64,000 nt of DNA, taken from positions 276,001-340,000 of the forward strand of contig NZ_QYUK01000011.1 in NCBI RefSeq assembly GCF_003590945.1, read 5' to 3'. The notes under the pieces were generated by a model. That model searched no databases. It was not told the DNA's origin and worked only from the letters and a program-made list of their open reading frames with translations. Positions 17,586-27,131 of the stretch are shown in pieces (positions within the stretch are counted from its first letter, which is position 1; each line of letters begins with the position of its first letter). This DNA is from Oleomonas cavernae (GTDB lineage: Bacteria > Pseudomonadota > Alphaproteobacteria > Zavarziniales > Zavarziniaceae). The position numbers and the translations under genes are program-made.

Positions 17586-17929
17586 TCCCGGTGCCATCGG
17601 GCGTGCGGGTCTGGCTGTCGGTCGGTCGGACTGACATGCGCCGGGGCATGAACGGCCTGGCGCTTCAGGTCCAGGAGGCGCTCGGGCGTGATCCTCATGC
17701 CGGCGATCTCTATGTCTTCCGGGGCGCCAGGGGCGACCTGGTAAAGGTCCTCTGGCATGACGGCCTGGGGCTGTCGCTTTACGCCAAGCGGCTCGAGAAG
17801 GGCCGGTTCATCTGGCCATCGCCGACCGGGGGCGTGGTCGCGATCACGCCGGCGCAGTTGGGCTACATGCTCGAAGGAATCGACTGGCGCAATCCCCAGC
17901 ACAGCTGGCGCCCGCAGAGCGCCGGTTGA
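17582..17929 (+). CDS. tnpB: IS66-family TnpB
   Basis: A 115-residue TnpB, started at ATG 17582 inside the tnpA stop rather than at the open frame's 17537. The family markers are SGVRVWLSVGRTDMRRGMNG, FRGARGDLVKVLWHDGLGL and the end AQLGYMLEGIDWRNP. It is the same length as the TnpB of the other IS66 type. The role in transposition is known genetically for the family; the activity is not. Confidence 0.92.
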   Translation: MIPVPSGVRVWLSVGRTDMRRGMNGLALQVQEALGRDPHAGDLYVFRGARGDLVKVLWHDGLGLSLYAKRLEKGRFIWPSPTGGVVAITPAQLGYMLEGIDWRNPQHSWRPQSAG

Positions 17930-17998
17930 CTGCGACGGGGTGACTCACGGGCGTGATCCGGGCTTGAAAGTGCCGGTCCATGTGATCTTATTGATCCC

Positions 17999-19675
17999 AT
18001 GGATGCCACGCAGAACGAGATCAAGGCCCTCCGGATCGCCCTGGCGGCGGCCGAGGCTCGGGCGTTGGCGGCCGAGGCAGTCGCGGCGGCAACCCAGGCC
18101 AAGGTCTCTGGCGACCAGGCCCTGATCACCCACCTGAAGCTCGAGATCGAGAAGCTGCGCCGGCAGATCTACGGCCAGCGTTCGGAACGCTCGGCGCGCC
18201 TGCTCGACCAGATGGAGTTGGTGCTCGAGGAACTGGAGGCTTCGGCCAGCGAAGACGACCTCGCGGCCGAGATGGCCGCCGCCAAGGCAAGCGTGGTTGC
18301 CGGCCATGTCCGCCAGCGCCCGTCGCGCCAGCCGTTCCCCGAACACCTGCCGCGCGAGCGGGTGGTCCTGCCGGCGCCGGCTTCATGCCCCTGCTGTGGC
18401 GGAACAAAGCTCTCCAAGCTCGGGGAAGATATCACCGAGACCCTGGAGGTCATCCCCCGGCAGTGGAAGGTGATCCAGACCGTGCGGGAGAAGGTCTCGT
18501 GCCGGGACTGCGAGGCCATCGCCCAAGCGCCGGCGCCGTTCCATCCAACACCCCGCGGCTGGGCCGGGCCCAATCTGCTGGCCGTTCGCCACGGGCCTCG
18601 AACCGATGGCGGCTCGTGGCTCACCCTGTTCGAGAAGTTCGGCCAGCACCAGCCGCTGAACCGCCAGGCCGAACGCTACGCCCGCGAAGGCGTGCCGCTC
18701 AGCCTCTCGACCCTGGCCGACCAGGTCGGTGCCTGCGCCATCGCCCTGGCACCGCTCTTTGCTCGTATCGAGGCCCACACCCTGGCCGCCGATCGGCTGC
18801 ATGGCGACGACACCACGGTGCCGGTGCTGGCCCGGGGCAAGACCGGCATCGGGCGGCTCTGGACCTATGTCCGCGATGACCGCCCCTTCGGCGGGCCGGC
18901 GCCGCCGGCCGCGGTGTTCTATTACTCGCGGGACCGTACCGGCAAGCATCCCCAGCGACATCTGTCGACCTATGCCGGCATTCTGCAGGCTGACGCCTAC
19001 GACGGCTATAACAAGCTCTATGAAGCGGATCGTCAGCCGGGGGCTGTCACCGAAGCGGCTTGCTGGGCCCATTCACGCAGAAAGTTCTTCGTCCTGGCCG
19101 ATATCGCCAACAGTGCCAGGAAACGGGCGCAAGGCAAGACCGCGGTGATCTCGCCGCTGGCATTGGAGGCCATCCGGCGCATGGACGCGGTGTTCGCGAT
19201 CGAGCGCGAGATCAACGGCCGCACCGCCGACGAGCGCAAGGTCGCCCGTCAGGACCTCAGCGTGTCGCTGCTCGCTGATCTTGAAGCTTGGATGCGAGAA
19301 GAGCGCGCGCGGCTGTCCGGCAGCAACGACGTCGCCAAGGCCATGGACTACATGCTCAAGCGCTGGGCCTCGTTCACCCGCTTCCTCGACGACGGCCGCG
19401 TCTGTCTCACGAACAATGCCGCCGAACGAGCCCTGCGCGGCATTGCCCTGGGCAGACGATCCTGGCTCTTCGCCGGATCCGATCGTGGCGGCGAGCGCGC
19501 CGCGGTCATGTACAGCCTGATCGTCACCGCCAAGATGAACGATATCGATCCGCAGGCCTGGCTGGCCGATGTCCTGGCCCGCATCGCCGGGCATCTCGCC
19601 CACAGGCTCGACGATCTCCTGCCCTGGAACTGGTGCGGCCCCGCCGCGCCGGCAAGGCACAGCTTTGCCGCCTGA
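17999..19675 (+). CDS. tnpC: IS66-family TnpC transposase
   Basis: A 558-residue DDE transposase. It has an N-terminal coiled coil (LKLEIEKLRRQIYGQRSERS), a cysteine cluster (ASCPCCGGTKL and VSCRDCEAI), Asp in RLHGDDTTVPVL and LQADAYDGYNKLY, and Glu in NNAAERALRG. After GPNLLA there is an extra stretch of about 14 residues (VRHGPRTDGGSW) before LFEKFGQHQPLNRQ. Most family members I recall run directly from GPNLLA into a LFEKF-like sequence, so this may be an insertion or a pair of compensating frameshifts. Otherwise it is full length. Confidence 0.9.
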   Translation: MDATQNEIKALRIALAAAEARALAAEAVAAATQAKVSGDQALITHLKLEIEKLRRQIYGQRSERSARLLDQMELVLEELEASASEDDLAAEMAAAKASVVAGHVRQRPSRQPFPEHLPRERVVLPAPASCPCCGGTKLSKLGEDITETLEVIPRQWKVIQTVREKVSCRDCEAIAQAPAPFHPTPRGWAGPNLLAVRHGPRTDGGSWLTLFEKFGQHQPLNRQAERYAREGVPLSLSTLADQVGACAIALAPLFARIEAHTLAADRLHGDDTTVPVLARGKTGIGRLWTYVRDDRPFGGPAPPAAVFYYSRDRTGKHPQRHLSTYAGILQADAYDGYNKLYEADRQPGAVTEAACWAHSRRKFFVLADIANSARKRAQGKTAVISPLALEAIRRMDAVFAIEREINGRTADERKVARQDLSVSLLADLEAWMREERARLSGSNDVAKAMDYMLKRWASFTRFLDDGRVCLTNNAAERALRGIALGRRSWLFAGSDRGGERAAVMYSLIVTAKMNDIDPQAWLADVLARIAGHLAHRLDDLLPWNWCGPAAPARHSFAA

Positions 19676-19738
19676 TCATTGACGCATCGGGCCGGCGATG
19701 CTGGTCTTGATTCGCGTAAGATGAGGGCGGGCGGGGTG

Positions 19739-20176
19739 ATGGCGGAAGAGGTGCAACTGCGCGACAAGCTGCGCAAGATCGAGGCGCTATTCGCCGGCGC
19801 GGGAACAGCCGGCGAGAAGATCGCGGCTGAAGCGGCGCTTCAACGCATCCAGGCGCGGCTGGCTGAACTTGAGCGCAGCGACGAACTCATCGAGATGCAA
19901 TTCTCCCTGCCCGACCAGTGGGCACGCCGCCTCTTCCTGGCGCTGTGCCGGCGCTATGGATTGAAACCGTATCGGCTCCGCAGGCAGCGTCTCACGACCG
20001 TCATGCTGCGCGTACCGAAACGCTTTCTGGACCAGGTCCTGTGGCCCGAGTTCCAGGAACTCAACGCCGCCCTCATGCAGTATCTCAACGATGTGACGAT
20101 CCGCGTTATTAAAGACAGCGTCCACCGCGATGTCAGCGAAGCAGCCGAAACCCCGCCCGCACTGCCGGCCCGATGA
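19739..20176 (+). CDS. IS66 passenger protein, DUF2786-like N-terminus
   Basis: A 145-residue protein from ATG 19739 (the frame is open to 19679). The first ~45 residues ([20 protein letters not shown]) resemble DUF2786, a short domain of unknown role. The rest ([20 protein letters not shown], then [20 protein letters not shown]) appears to be the conserved core of a protein carried by some IS66 elements. It lies between tnpC and the right end, so it travels with the element. No function is known to me. Confidence 0.72.
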   Translation: MAEEVQLRDKLRKIEALFAGAGTAGEKIAAEAALQRIQARLAELERSDELIEMQFSLPDQWARRLFLALCRRYGLKPYRLRRQRLTTVMLRVPKRFLDQVLWPEFQELNAALMQYLNDVTIRVIKDSVHRDVSEAAETPPALPAR

Positions 20177-20253
20177 CGCAAAAACTATACCGCGGTCCTC
20201 ACCGGATGCTTACGGTCTACCGCTGGTTCCACGAGTTGGCGCGGCGCTTTCTG

Positions 20254-21305
20254 ATCTTGGCAACAGGCGGCGCCGGCTTCATCGGCTCAGGCCTAGATGT
20301 CACATCATCGCCGAGCGCCCTCACGATCAGGTGCTGAACCTCGACAAGCTGACCTATGCCGGCACCTTGACCTCGCTGCACGGCGTCGAGGGCAATCCGC
20401 GCTATCGCTTCGTCCAGGGCGACATCGGCGACCGTGCGCTGCTCGCCGGCCTGCTGGCTGAGTATGCCCCCGACGTGGTCATCCACCTGGCGGCGGAAAG
20501 CCATGTCGACCGCTCGATCGAAGGCCCCGGCGCCTTCGTCGAGACCAATGTGGTCGGCACCTACAGCCTGCTCGAGGCGACCCTGGCCTATTGGCGGACG
20601 CTGGATGCCGAGCGCAAGGCCGCCTTCCGCTTCCACCACGTCTCGACCGACGAGGTCTTCGGCTCCCTGGGCGAGACCGGCTTCTTCACCGAGGAAACCC
20701 CCTATTCGCCGCGCTCGCCCTATTCGGCCTCCAAGGCGGCCTCGGACCATCTGGTGATGGCCTGGCACCACACCTACGGCCTGCCGGTGGTGCTCACCAA
20801 CTGCTCGAACAATTACGGCCCCCACCAATTCCCCGAAAAGCTGATCCCGCTGATGATCATCAAGGGCCTGGCGGGCGAGAAGCTGCCCGTTTACGGCAAG
20901 GGCGACAATGTCCGCGACTGGCTCTACGTCGATGACCATGTCCGCGCCCTATGCACCGTGTTCGACAAGGGCCGGGTGGGCGAGACCTACAATGTCGGCG
21001 GCAATGCCGAGCGCACCAACCTGACCGTGGTGGAGACGATCTGCGCCGCCCTGGACGGGCTGCGCCCGCGCGCCGACGGCAAGCCTCATGCCGCGCAGAT
21101 CGGCTTCGTCACCGACCGGCCGGGCCACGACCAGCGCTATGCCATCGACGCCGCCAAGATCCGCCGCGAACTGGGCTGGGAACCGCGCGAGAGCTTCGAG
21201 ACCGGCATGGCCGCGACCGTCGCCTGGTACCTGGAGAACGAACCCTGGTGGCGCGCCATCGAGGCCTCGCGCTATGGCGGCGAGCGCTTAGGGCTGGCGG
21301 GATAG
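20254..21305 (+). pseudogene. rfbB: dTDP-glucose 4,6-dehydratase, 5' end destroyed
   Basis: The coding sequence is unmistakable RfbB (RmlB): the NAD motif [36 protein letters not shown], the Y-x3-K active site in [12 protein letters not shown], and [15 protein letters not shown]. It would convert dTDP-glucose to the 4-keto-6-deoxy sugar for dTDP-rhamnose. The start codon is replaced by IS5-family remnant sequence at 20250, and one base is missing near 20296, between the NAD motif and [10 protein letters not shown]. No run of G lies there, so this looks like real damage. No rfbA, rfbC or rfbD is nearby. Confidence 0.85.
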
Positions 21306-21488
21306 GTCCTCAACCGGGCACCGCCGGGCACCGAGTTGTCTGCCTCAATCGCGCGGTGAATTGTCACCGGCACTTTATCCTAATAGTAGACCGGTTCCCG
21401 GTCGCGGGGTTATATCTGCACGCAGAGGCTGATTTACCGGATGGTATATTGGCGCACCGCTTACTGCGCACTTGGGGGATCGGGGCTC

Positions 21489-23531
21489 GTGAAAACAAGG
21501 ATCCTGGTGCTGGGCAGCGGCATGGCGGTTCTGTCGGCGCTGTTTGAGATAACTTCGCAGCCGGCTTGGCAGGACCGTTTCGAGATCACAGTTCTGCAGC
21601 AAGGTTGGCGCGCGGGTGGCAAGTGCGCCAGTAGCCGCGATCCTGAAAATAACTTTAGGAACTTTGAACACGGCCTGCATATCCTCGGCGGGTTTTATCA
21701 CAACACCTTTCGGATGCTGATCGCCTGCTACGAGGCATGGGGTGGAAGGCCACTCAGTCAGTCGGTTTTCTCGCATAACAAATTCTCCCTGATGCAGCGA
21801 ACCGGCGCAGACTGGAAAGAGAAGCCATTCAAGTTCCCCAAAAGGCGTGGCAAGCCCGGGGTGGATCCGACTGAAGCCACGCCGAAGGCCTTGCTCGAGG
21901 CCGCCCTCGACATGATCGTGGGCTTGTTGCAGGCGGCATACCCCAATGATGTCGTGGTTCCTCTCGCCGAAACGGCGGGGGATAGCGCGCCGGAAGAAGG
22001 CGTTTGGCTCCTCGTCACCTTGAGGCAAGTCCAACAGCAGTTGCGCGCCTACAAGTTAGGCCCCGCCGATACGGCAGACGATGCTACCTTGATCCAGAAC
22101 TTCAAGAAGCTCGCGGGATATGCACGGTTGCTGGCGGAAGAGCATCGGCCTTCAGGCACTAACCCAAGTGGCATTGCCGTCGGCGACCTGCTCATTCTTC
22201 TGGAATTGGTGGCTATCCTTGGTGCCGGGTTCATCGCCGACAAGGTGTTCCTACACGGCTTCGACCGGCTCGATGATCGTGATGCGCTCGAATGGCTCGA
22301 CGGACACGGCGCTTCGAAGGGCCTGCTGAAATCAACCTTTGTGAACTCGGGCTACGACTACGCCTTTGCCTATGAAGATGGACACGAGAACGGGAAAAAT
22401 TTCGCGGCAGGGGTTGCCATTCGCGGCATGTTGCGTCTCATTGTAACCTACCACGACGCGGTGTTCTTCCACATGAAAGGCGGGATGGGCGAGATTGTCA
22501 TCTTGCCATTGTTCGAGGTGCTGCGTCGACGTGGTGTTCGGTTCCACTTCTTCCACAAAGTAACCCGGATCGAGATGGACGGCGATAGACGTTCGATTGG
22601 TCTTGTCGCAGGTAAGGTTCAGGCGCCGCTGATGCAGGGTCTCGATGCCTATGATCCCATCGCCACCATGGCTTCCGATGGGCGGCGGTACTGGCCGTCG
22701 ACTCCGCGTTTCGAACAGCTTCAGGCCAAGCCGGACTGGCCAATGAATTCGCCCGATTTCGAATCCTGGTGGTACGAGGATAGGGAAATCGAAACTGATT
22801 TCGAGTATCGGGCGCACGAGCATTTTGACATTGTCCTTTCAGGCATCCCGATAGCTGCCCTTCAGCATCTTTGCCCGCAGTTCAGCGCCAATGTTCCTGG
22901 GTGGTCCGATTTCGTGGCGAAACAACGGACCTCACCGACTATTGCAATGCAATATTGGTTTCGCGAATCAACCTCGCATCTGGGCAACGAGACAGAATTG
23001 CCATTGATAACGGGCTATGTGCTGCCGGCGAGTACTTGGTGCGACATGAGCTTCCTCCTGCCGCAAGAATCGTATCAGCCCGGAAAAGAGGTCCATCACT
23101 TGAGCTATGCCTGCGGGCCCTTCCCGCGCAATCCGCACGAACCGGCGCGGCCAGACAGCAATTTTGACAAACTCGAAGCCGCGCGTGCTCGCGCGGCAGA
23201 GAAAATCTGGAATCGATACCTGCGGAACCGCCTGCTGCCCGACCTCCCGGACGATGGCAGCGGGGACTTCCAGGACGACTTGGGCGCCCATGTCCATGTT
23301 CGGGCAAACATAAGTCCTTCTGAGCGCTATGCATTGTCGACCAAGGGGAGCATTGCCTCACGCCCCAAGGTAGATGGCTTCGGCTTCGACAATTTCTTTG
23401 TCGTTGGCGACTGGACTCGTACCGGAACCAATGTCGGCGCCGTCGAATCTGCAGTCACATCCGGTCTGCAGGCTTGCCGAGCAATTTCAGGCCTGCCTCA
23501 ATATATTTATGGTGAGACGGACTTCCCCTGA
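21489..23531 (+). CDS. FAD/NAD(P)-binding oxidoreductase, amine-oxidase/desaturase type
   Basis: A 680-residue protein from GTG 21489, which follows GGGGATCGGGG; an upstream ATG at 21441 is also in frame. The dinucleotide-binding motif (ILVLGSGMAVLSALFE) is at the extreme N-terminus, followed by WRAGGKCASSR, the G-G-K/R loop of the phytoene-desaturase/monoamine-oxidase fold. The C-terminal FAD segment is NFFVVGDWTRTGTNVGAVES. The middle carries long insertions. The usual second Gly of G-x-G-x-x-G is Val here. It is the first gene of a three-gene run: 33 bases separate it from the cyclase-like gene. The substrate is unknown; such enzymes often oxidise polyprenoid or steroid-like compounds. Confidence 0.8.
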   Translation: MKTRILVLGSGMAVLSALFEITSQPAWQDRFEITVLQQGWRAGGKCASSRDPENNFRNFEHGLHILGGFYHNTFRMLIACYEAWGGRPLSQSVFSHNKFSLMQRTGADWKEKPFKFPKRRGKPGVDPTEATPKALLEAALDMIVGLLQAAYPNDVVVPLAETAGDSAPEEGVWLLVTLRQVQQQLRAYKLGPADTADDATLIQNFKKLAGYARLLAEEHRPSGTNPSGIAVGDLLILLELVAILGAGFIADKVFLHGFDRLDDRDALEWLDGHGASKGLLKSTFVNSGYDYAFAYEDGHENGKNFAAGVAIRGMLRLIVTYHDAVFFHMKGGMGEIVILPLFEVLRRRGVRFHFFHKVTRIEMDGDRRSIGLVAGKVQAPLMQGLDAYDPIATMASDGRRYWPSTPRFEQLQAKPDWPMNSPDFESWWYEDREIETDFEYRAHEHFDIVLSGIPIAALQHLCPQFSANVPGWSDFVAKQRTSPTIAMQYWFRESTSHLGNETELPLITGYVLPASTWCDMSFLLPQESYQPGKEVHHLSYACGPFPRNPHEPARPDSNFDKLEAARARAAEKIWNRYLRNRLLPDLPDDGSGDFQDDLGAHVHVRANISPSERYALSTKGSIASRPKVDGFGFDNFFVVGDWTRTGTNVGAVESAVTSGLQACRAISGLPQYIYGETDFP

Positions 23532-23564
23532 CTGCGGGCCGCCGCTTCCGGCGGGCTTGCATCG

Positions 23565-26500
23565 ATGATCGCCGGGGCGGGTGACCGGGGCACCCTGCTC
23601 GGGTTCGACGTGAGCGGCTTCACGCGCATTGTTGCGGATCTGTCGGCCGCTAAGGGCGTTCATGGCTTTGAGGAAGCAACCGACAGGCTTGGCAACGGGT
23701 TTCGCGCGGTTGTCCACGCCGGCAGGGCGCGCGGTTACGGCTTTGGCGACGTTCTGGGAGATTGCCTTCTTCTGACCAGGCGGGCCACCGAGACATCTGT
23801 TCCTGAAATCGACGACGCAGAGGCGACTGCGGCGAAGCTGGCCGCGTTGTTTACCAAAGAGTCGGGCGGCTTTCCGGTGCGCTCGGCAAGCTGCTCCGGG
23901 CTTTTCTGGAACGTGGAACTGCCGCTCCCCTTGCCAGGGGGGCAGAGCTTCCTGACAGGCCCAGCGGTTGCCGAACTTCACAGGCGGCTAGTCGCTGGGG
24001 CGGTTCCACGCAATGCAGTCAATGCAACACGATGGATTGGGTCGGACGAGGCAATCCTCGACCGCAAGCTCGGCGAAGCGTCGCTGGCGCGCTCGATAGT
24101 TGCCTTCTGTCGGATCGGCGGTGCCGAGGTCTTCTCGCAAGATGACCCAAGATTGATACAGGCGATCCTCCTGCTTGCCGACATTTGCAGCCGACACGGA
24201 GGAATCCTGTTCAAGGTAACGCAGGAAGCAAAGGGCATCATTGCTTGCATGACGTTTCCGCAGCGATTGGGGGTGGAGGCCAATCTGATACTTGCATTCA
24301 GGCCTGTAATCCCTCAGATGTCTGAAGTCGGCAGTAAATTGGTCGTCAGCATTTCTTCTGGTTCTGTCTATTCCGGCCCTATCGAGATTGATGGCGTGTC
24401 ACGCTTGACAGTGCATGGCATGGCCGTCAACCGGGCTGCCAAGCGGCTCGCCTATGCACCGTCTGGGATACGACTCGATCGTGAGACCGCGGCCCGGGCC
24501 CGCATGAGTGCGCGGCTTCCCGTCATACGTGAGACCCCTTTCGTTGGGCGGATGAAGGAGATCGAGACGATACGCCGAGCGGCTCATGAGGTGTCAAACG
24601 GTGCCTGCCGCTTGATCAGAGTCGAAGGGGTGGCGGGAGTTGGAAAATCGCGGCTTCTGGATGTTGCATGTGAAGGCTTTTCTGCAACATTCGCGTGCGC
24701 CTCGGTCCGATGCCTTGCTGAGGACGCGCACAGACCGTTCGAAGCGGCAGCGCGTCTTGTGGGCAGCCTCCTGTTCACGTTGTGGCAAGGAAGCAATCCA
24801 GTGGCAGCCTTCTTGGAGGCCTGCGCGGACGCTGGCCTCGCCAGGGTGCTCTGGCCTTTGGCCGCTCAATTGTTGGACATTGATGCCGGCCTCAATGAAC
24901 CGGTGGAGCCGGGACCTTGGCAGTCCAGTGCCAAGCGGCAGATTTTGGATTGCCTGCTCCTTGCGGCACTGCAACGGGGGCAGGTCGCCTTTGTGGTGGA
25001 TGACTACCAATGGTGTGACGACGAGACCGATGCGCTTCTGCGCAGGACACTACAAGCGGGCGACCGCCTTCTCGTACTGACAGCCGCGCGTCCGATCGAG
25101 CGGTCCTCGGTTGCCCACGAGGTGTTCCAGGACTACGCCACGATCAAACTAAAACCATTGTCAGAGTCGGAGGCTATGGTCCTCTATCGCGCATTTCTGC
25201 CTCCAGGCCACGGGACGATCGAGTCGGAATTGATCAGGTTGGGAAACGGCAACCCCCTATTCTTGATTCAGATGGCCAATTCGGCGACACGGCGCCGGCG
25301 GCGCATGAAGGCGAAGCGGCATGGTGTGCATAGGCGGCGGCCAGCCCTTACCAGTATTGTCGAGCAGCGCCTGTCGTGGCTGACAAGGCCAGCCCTTGTC
25401 GCTCTCAGGTTATTGTCGGCCGCCGGCATCGCTTTGCCAGCACAAGAGTTGGAAGGCCTAGCCTCAAGGTGGGCTGTCGGCAGTGACTTTCCTGCCGTGC
25501 TCGACTTGTTGATTACGGAAGGACTTGTCGTGCGGCTCGATGCGCATAGCATCCCAAGTTTTCAGGTGGCTCACCAATTAATCGCCTTAGCGGTGCTGAA
25601 AAGCATGCCGAAAGGTGCATTCAGGCGTATCAATGAGCATCTGGCTCGGTATGCCCAGCGAGGTTCCTTGCGGCGGCGGCTGCCACCGGCACTGCACGCT
25701 GCCTATTGGCGCCGATGCGAGTATCCGGCGCGTGCGGCAATCAAATTGGGCTCCGCGGCCAACGCGCTCCTCTCTGCCGGCAGTTATCGAGCATCGATTC
25801 ATCTTTTCGACCGGGCGGAAGCCAATCTTGCTGCGGCGACGGTGTCTGCACCTTGTCGAGTTCGCCGGCAAATCGAGTGGAAGGTAAAGAGAGCTCAGGC
25901 CTACTGGGGCCTTGGCGATCTGACGCTGGCCGGCAACCTAATAGACGAAGCATTGCATCTGTTTGGCCGCCACATCGCACTGCATAAAAAGAGAGCTTGG
26001 ATCAAAGCGTTAGGCAAACTGATGGGGGCTTCGTCATCACCGCTGGCCCATGCGGGGAATCGTGCCCGTAGTGCGTTCTTGCTTGCGCATTCTCTGCGAG
26101 CCGAACTCTCGCAGTTCAAGGGTGAGACGGGCCCGTTGATCTACTCGTCGCTGGTCTCCGTGATCTTGGCTCCCGGCAATACGAGTGGCTACCTGGCGGA
26201 AGCGAGAGCCTATGCAGTGTTTACTTATATCCTGGGACTCGCCCGCTTGGCCCCTTTGCGCAGGGCGCTGCTGGCCCATGCCAACCGACGCTTGGCGAAA
26301 AGCCCGAAATCCTCACCGGCCGGTTACGTCGCGGCTGCGACAGCCGTTCATGCCATGGCTTTCGGCAGGTGGCCCGAGGCCCGCGAGAGTTTGGCGCTTG
26401 CCACAGCGCTCAACCGCGGCCCAGAGGAGCCGCATTTGGGAGAGATGATCCTGACACTCGAAGCGCTGACCGACCATTACAACGGCATGCCTGAGGGTGG

Positions 26501-27131
26501 GGTGCAACGCTTCGGGCAACTCGGTCTCCGTGCGCGGGACCGAGGCAACGTCCTTCATACGGCCTGGGGAGACTATGGTCGCGCGCAGTCATTGATCGCT
26601 CTGGGGCGGCCTGAAGAGGCAGAAAGCCTCCTCACAAGCGCAAGTGCGCTCCTGGCTTCGTCGGGCGATGCTCAATCGCGTTTGATCGTAATCGGCCTGC
26701 GCGCCGCTGTTGCCGACCTGTTGGGGCGGAAGGTCGATGCCGTGAATCTGGCGTTGGAGGGCTATGCGCTGGCCCGTACGATACCGCCGACGAACCTCAG
26801 CTCGCTCGAAGGCTATGCTCGTCCGGCGGAGATCCTGTCGAAAGCATCGAATTCTTATGAGTTGCCCGACGATGTCGATGCACGCAGGCGGTCGGCCGCC
26901 GCACCGGCCGTCAAATTATTGGAGCGGTTTGGGGTGATCCTGCCGATGGGCAGACCGCGCGCCCATTTCGTCAGGGCGTTGTTCGAGAGAGCGAAGGGCA
27001 ACCAACGGCGCAGTTTGCGCTTCGCCCGCAAGGCAATCCTGCTCGCCGACACCTACGGCATGCCTCAGGAGAGGGCAATGGTGGAGCGCGATTTTCCTGA
27101 TCTTGCAAGATGGGAGGGGAAGGATGAGTAA
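23565..27131 (+). CDS. Tandem cyclase-like, P-loop ATPase protein with probable TPR region
   Basis: A 1188-residue protein. Residues ~10-75 match class III cyclase domain 1: the metal Asp in GFDVSGFT and the second Asp in VLGDCLLLT are both present. Residues ~175-300 look like a second cyclase domain, with Lys in ILFKVTQEAKG and the VNRAAKRL helix, where active enzymes have V-N-x-A-A-R; the Arg is Lys here. A P-loop ATPase follows: Walker A GVAGVGKSR near 354 and Walker B VAFVVDDYQW near 474. The last ~500 residues are alpha-helical repeats, probably TPR. This domain order is that of mammalian soluble adenylyl cyclase. The stop overlaps the next start by eight bases. Whether it makes cAMP is uncertain. 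Confidence 0.8.
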   Translation: MIAGAGDRGTLLGFDVSGFTRIVADLSAAKGVHGFEEATDRLGNGFRAVVHAGRARGYGFGDVLGDCLLLTRRATETSVPEIDDAEATAAKLAALFTKESGGFPVRSASCSGLFWNVELPLPLPGGQSFLTGPAVAELHRRLVAGAVPRNAVNATRWIGSDEAILDRKLGEASLARSIVAFCRIGGAEVFSQDDPRLIQAILLLADICSRHGGILFKVTQEAKGIIACMTFPQRLGVEANLILAFRPVIPQMSEVGSKLVVSISSGSVYSGPIEIDGVSRLTVHGMAVNRAAKRLAYAPSGIRLDRETAARARMSARLPVIRETPFVGRMKEIETIRRAAHEVSNGACRLIRVEGVAGVGKSRLLDVACEGFSATFACASVRCLAEDAHRPFEAAARLVGSLLFTLWQGSNPVAAFLEACADAGLARVLWPLAAQLLDIDAGLNEPVEPGPWQSSAKRQILDCLLLAALQRGQVAFVVDDYQWCDDETDALLRRTLQAGDRLLVLTAARPIERSSVAHEVFQDYATIKLKPLSESEAMVLYRAFLPPGHGTIESELIRLGNGNPLFLIQMANSATRRRRRMKAKRHGVHRRRPALTSIVEQRLSWLTRPALVALRLLSAAGIALPAQELEGLASRWAVGSDFPAVLDLLITEGLVVRLDAHSIPSFQVAHQLIALAVLKSMPKGAFRRINEHLARYAQRGSLRRRLPPALHAAYWRRCEYPARAAIKLGSAANALLSAGSYRASIHLFDRAEANLAAATVSAPCRVRRQIEWKVKRAQAYWGLGDLTLAGNLIDEALHLFGRHIALHKKRAWIKALGKLMGASSSPLAHAGNRARSAFLLAHSLRAELSQFKGETGPLIYSSLVSVILAPGNTSGYLAEARAYAVFTYILGLARLAPLRRALLAHANRRLAKSPKSSPAGYVAAATAVHAMAFGRWPEARESLALATALNRGPEEPHLGEMILTLEALTDHYNGMPEGGVQRFGQLGLRARDRGNVLHTAWGDYGRAQSLIALGRPEEAESLLTSASALLASSGDAQSRLIVIGLRAAVADLLGRKVDAVNLALEGYALARTIPPTNLSSLEGYARPAEILSKASNSYELPDDVDARRRSAAAPAVKLLERFGVILPMGRPRAHFVRALFERAKGNQRRSLRFARKAILLADTYGMPQERAMVERDFPDLARWEGKDE

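Larger units (their letters stand above)
17140..20213 (+). mobile_element. IS66-family element of a second type (3074 bp)
   Basis: The left end GTATCCCTCCGGCGAGG matches the reversed right end GTAAGCATCCGGTGAGG. It is flanked by the 8-bp duplication GGTCTACC (17132-17139 and 20214-20221). It carries tnpA, tnpB, tnpC and a passenger gene. Its proteins are clearly different from those of the 9109 and 30271 copies. It interrupts an IS5-family transposase remnant. Confidence 0.93.
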
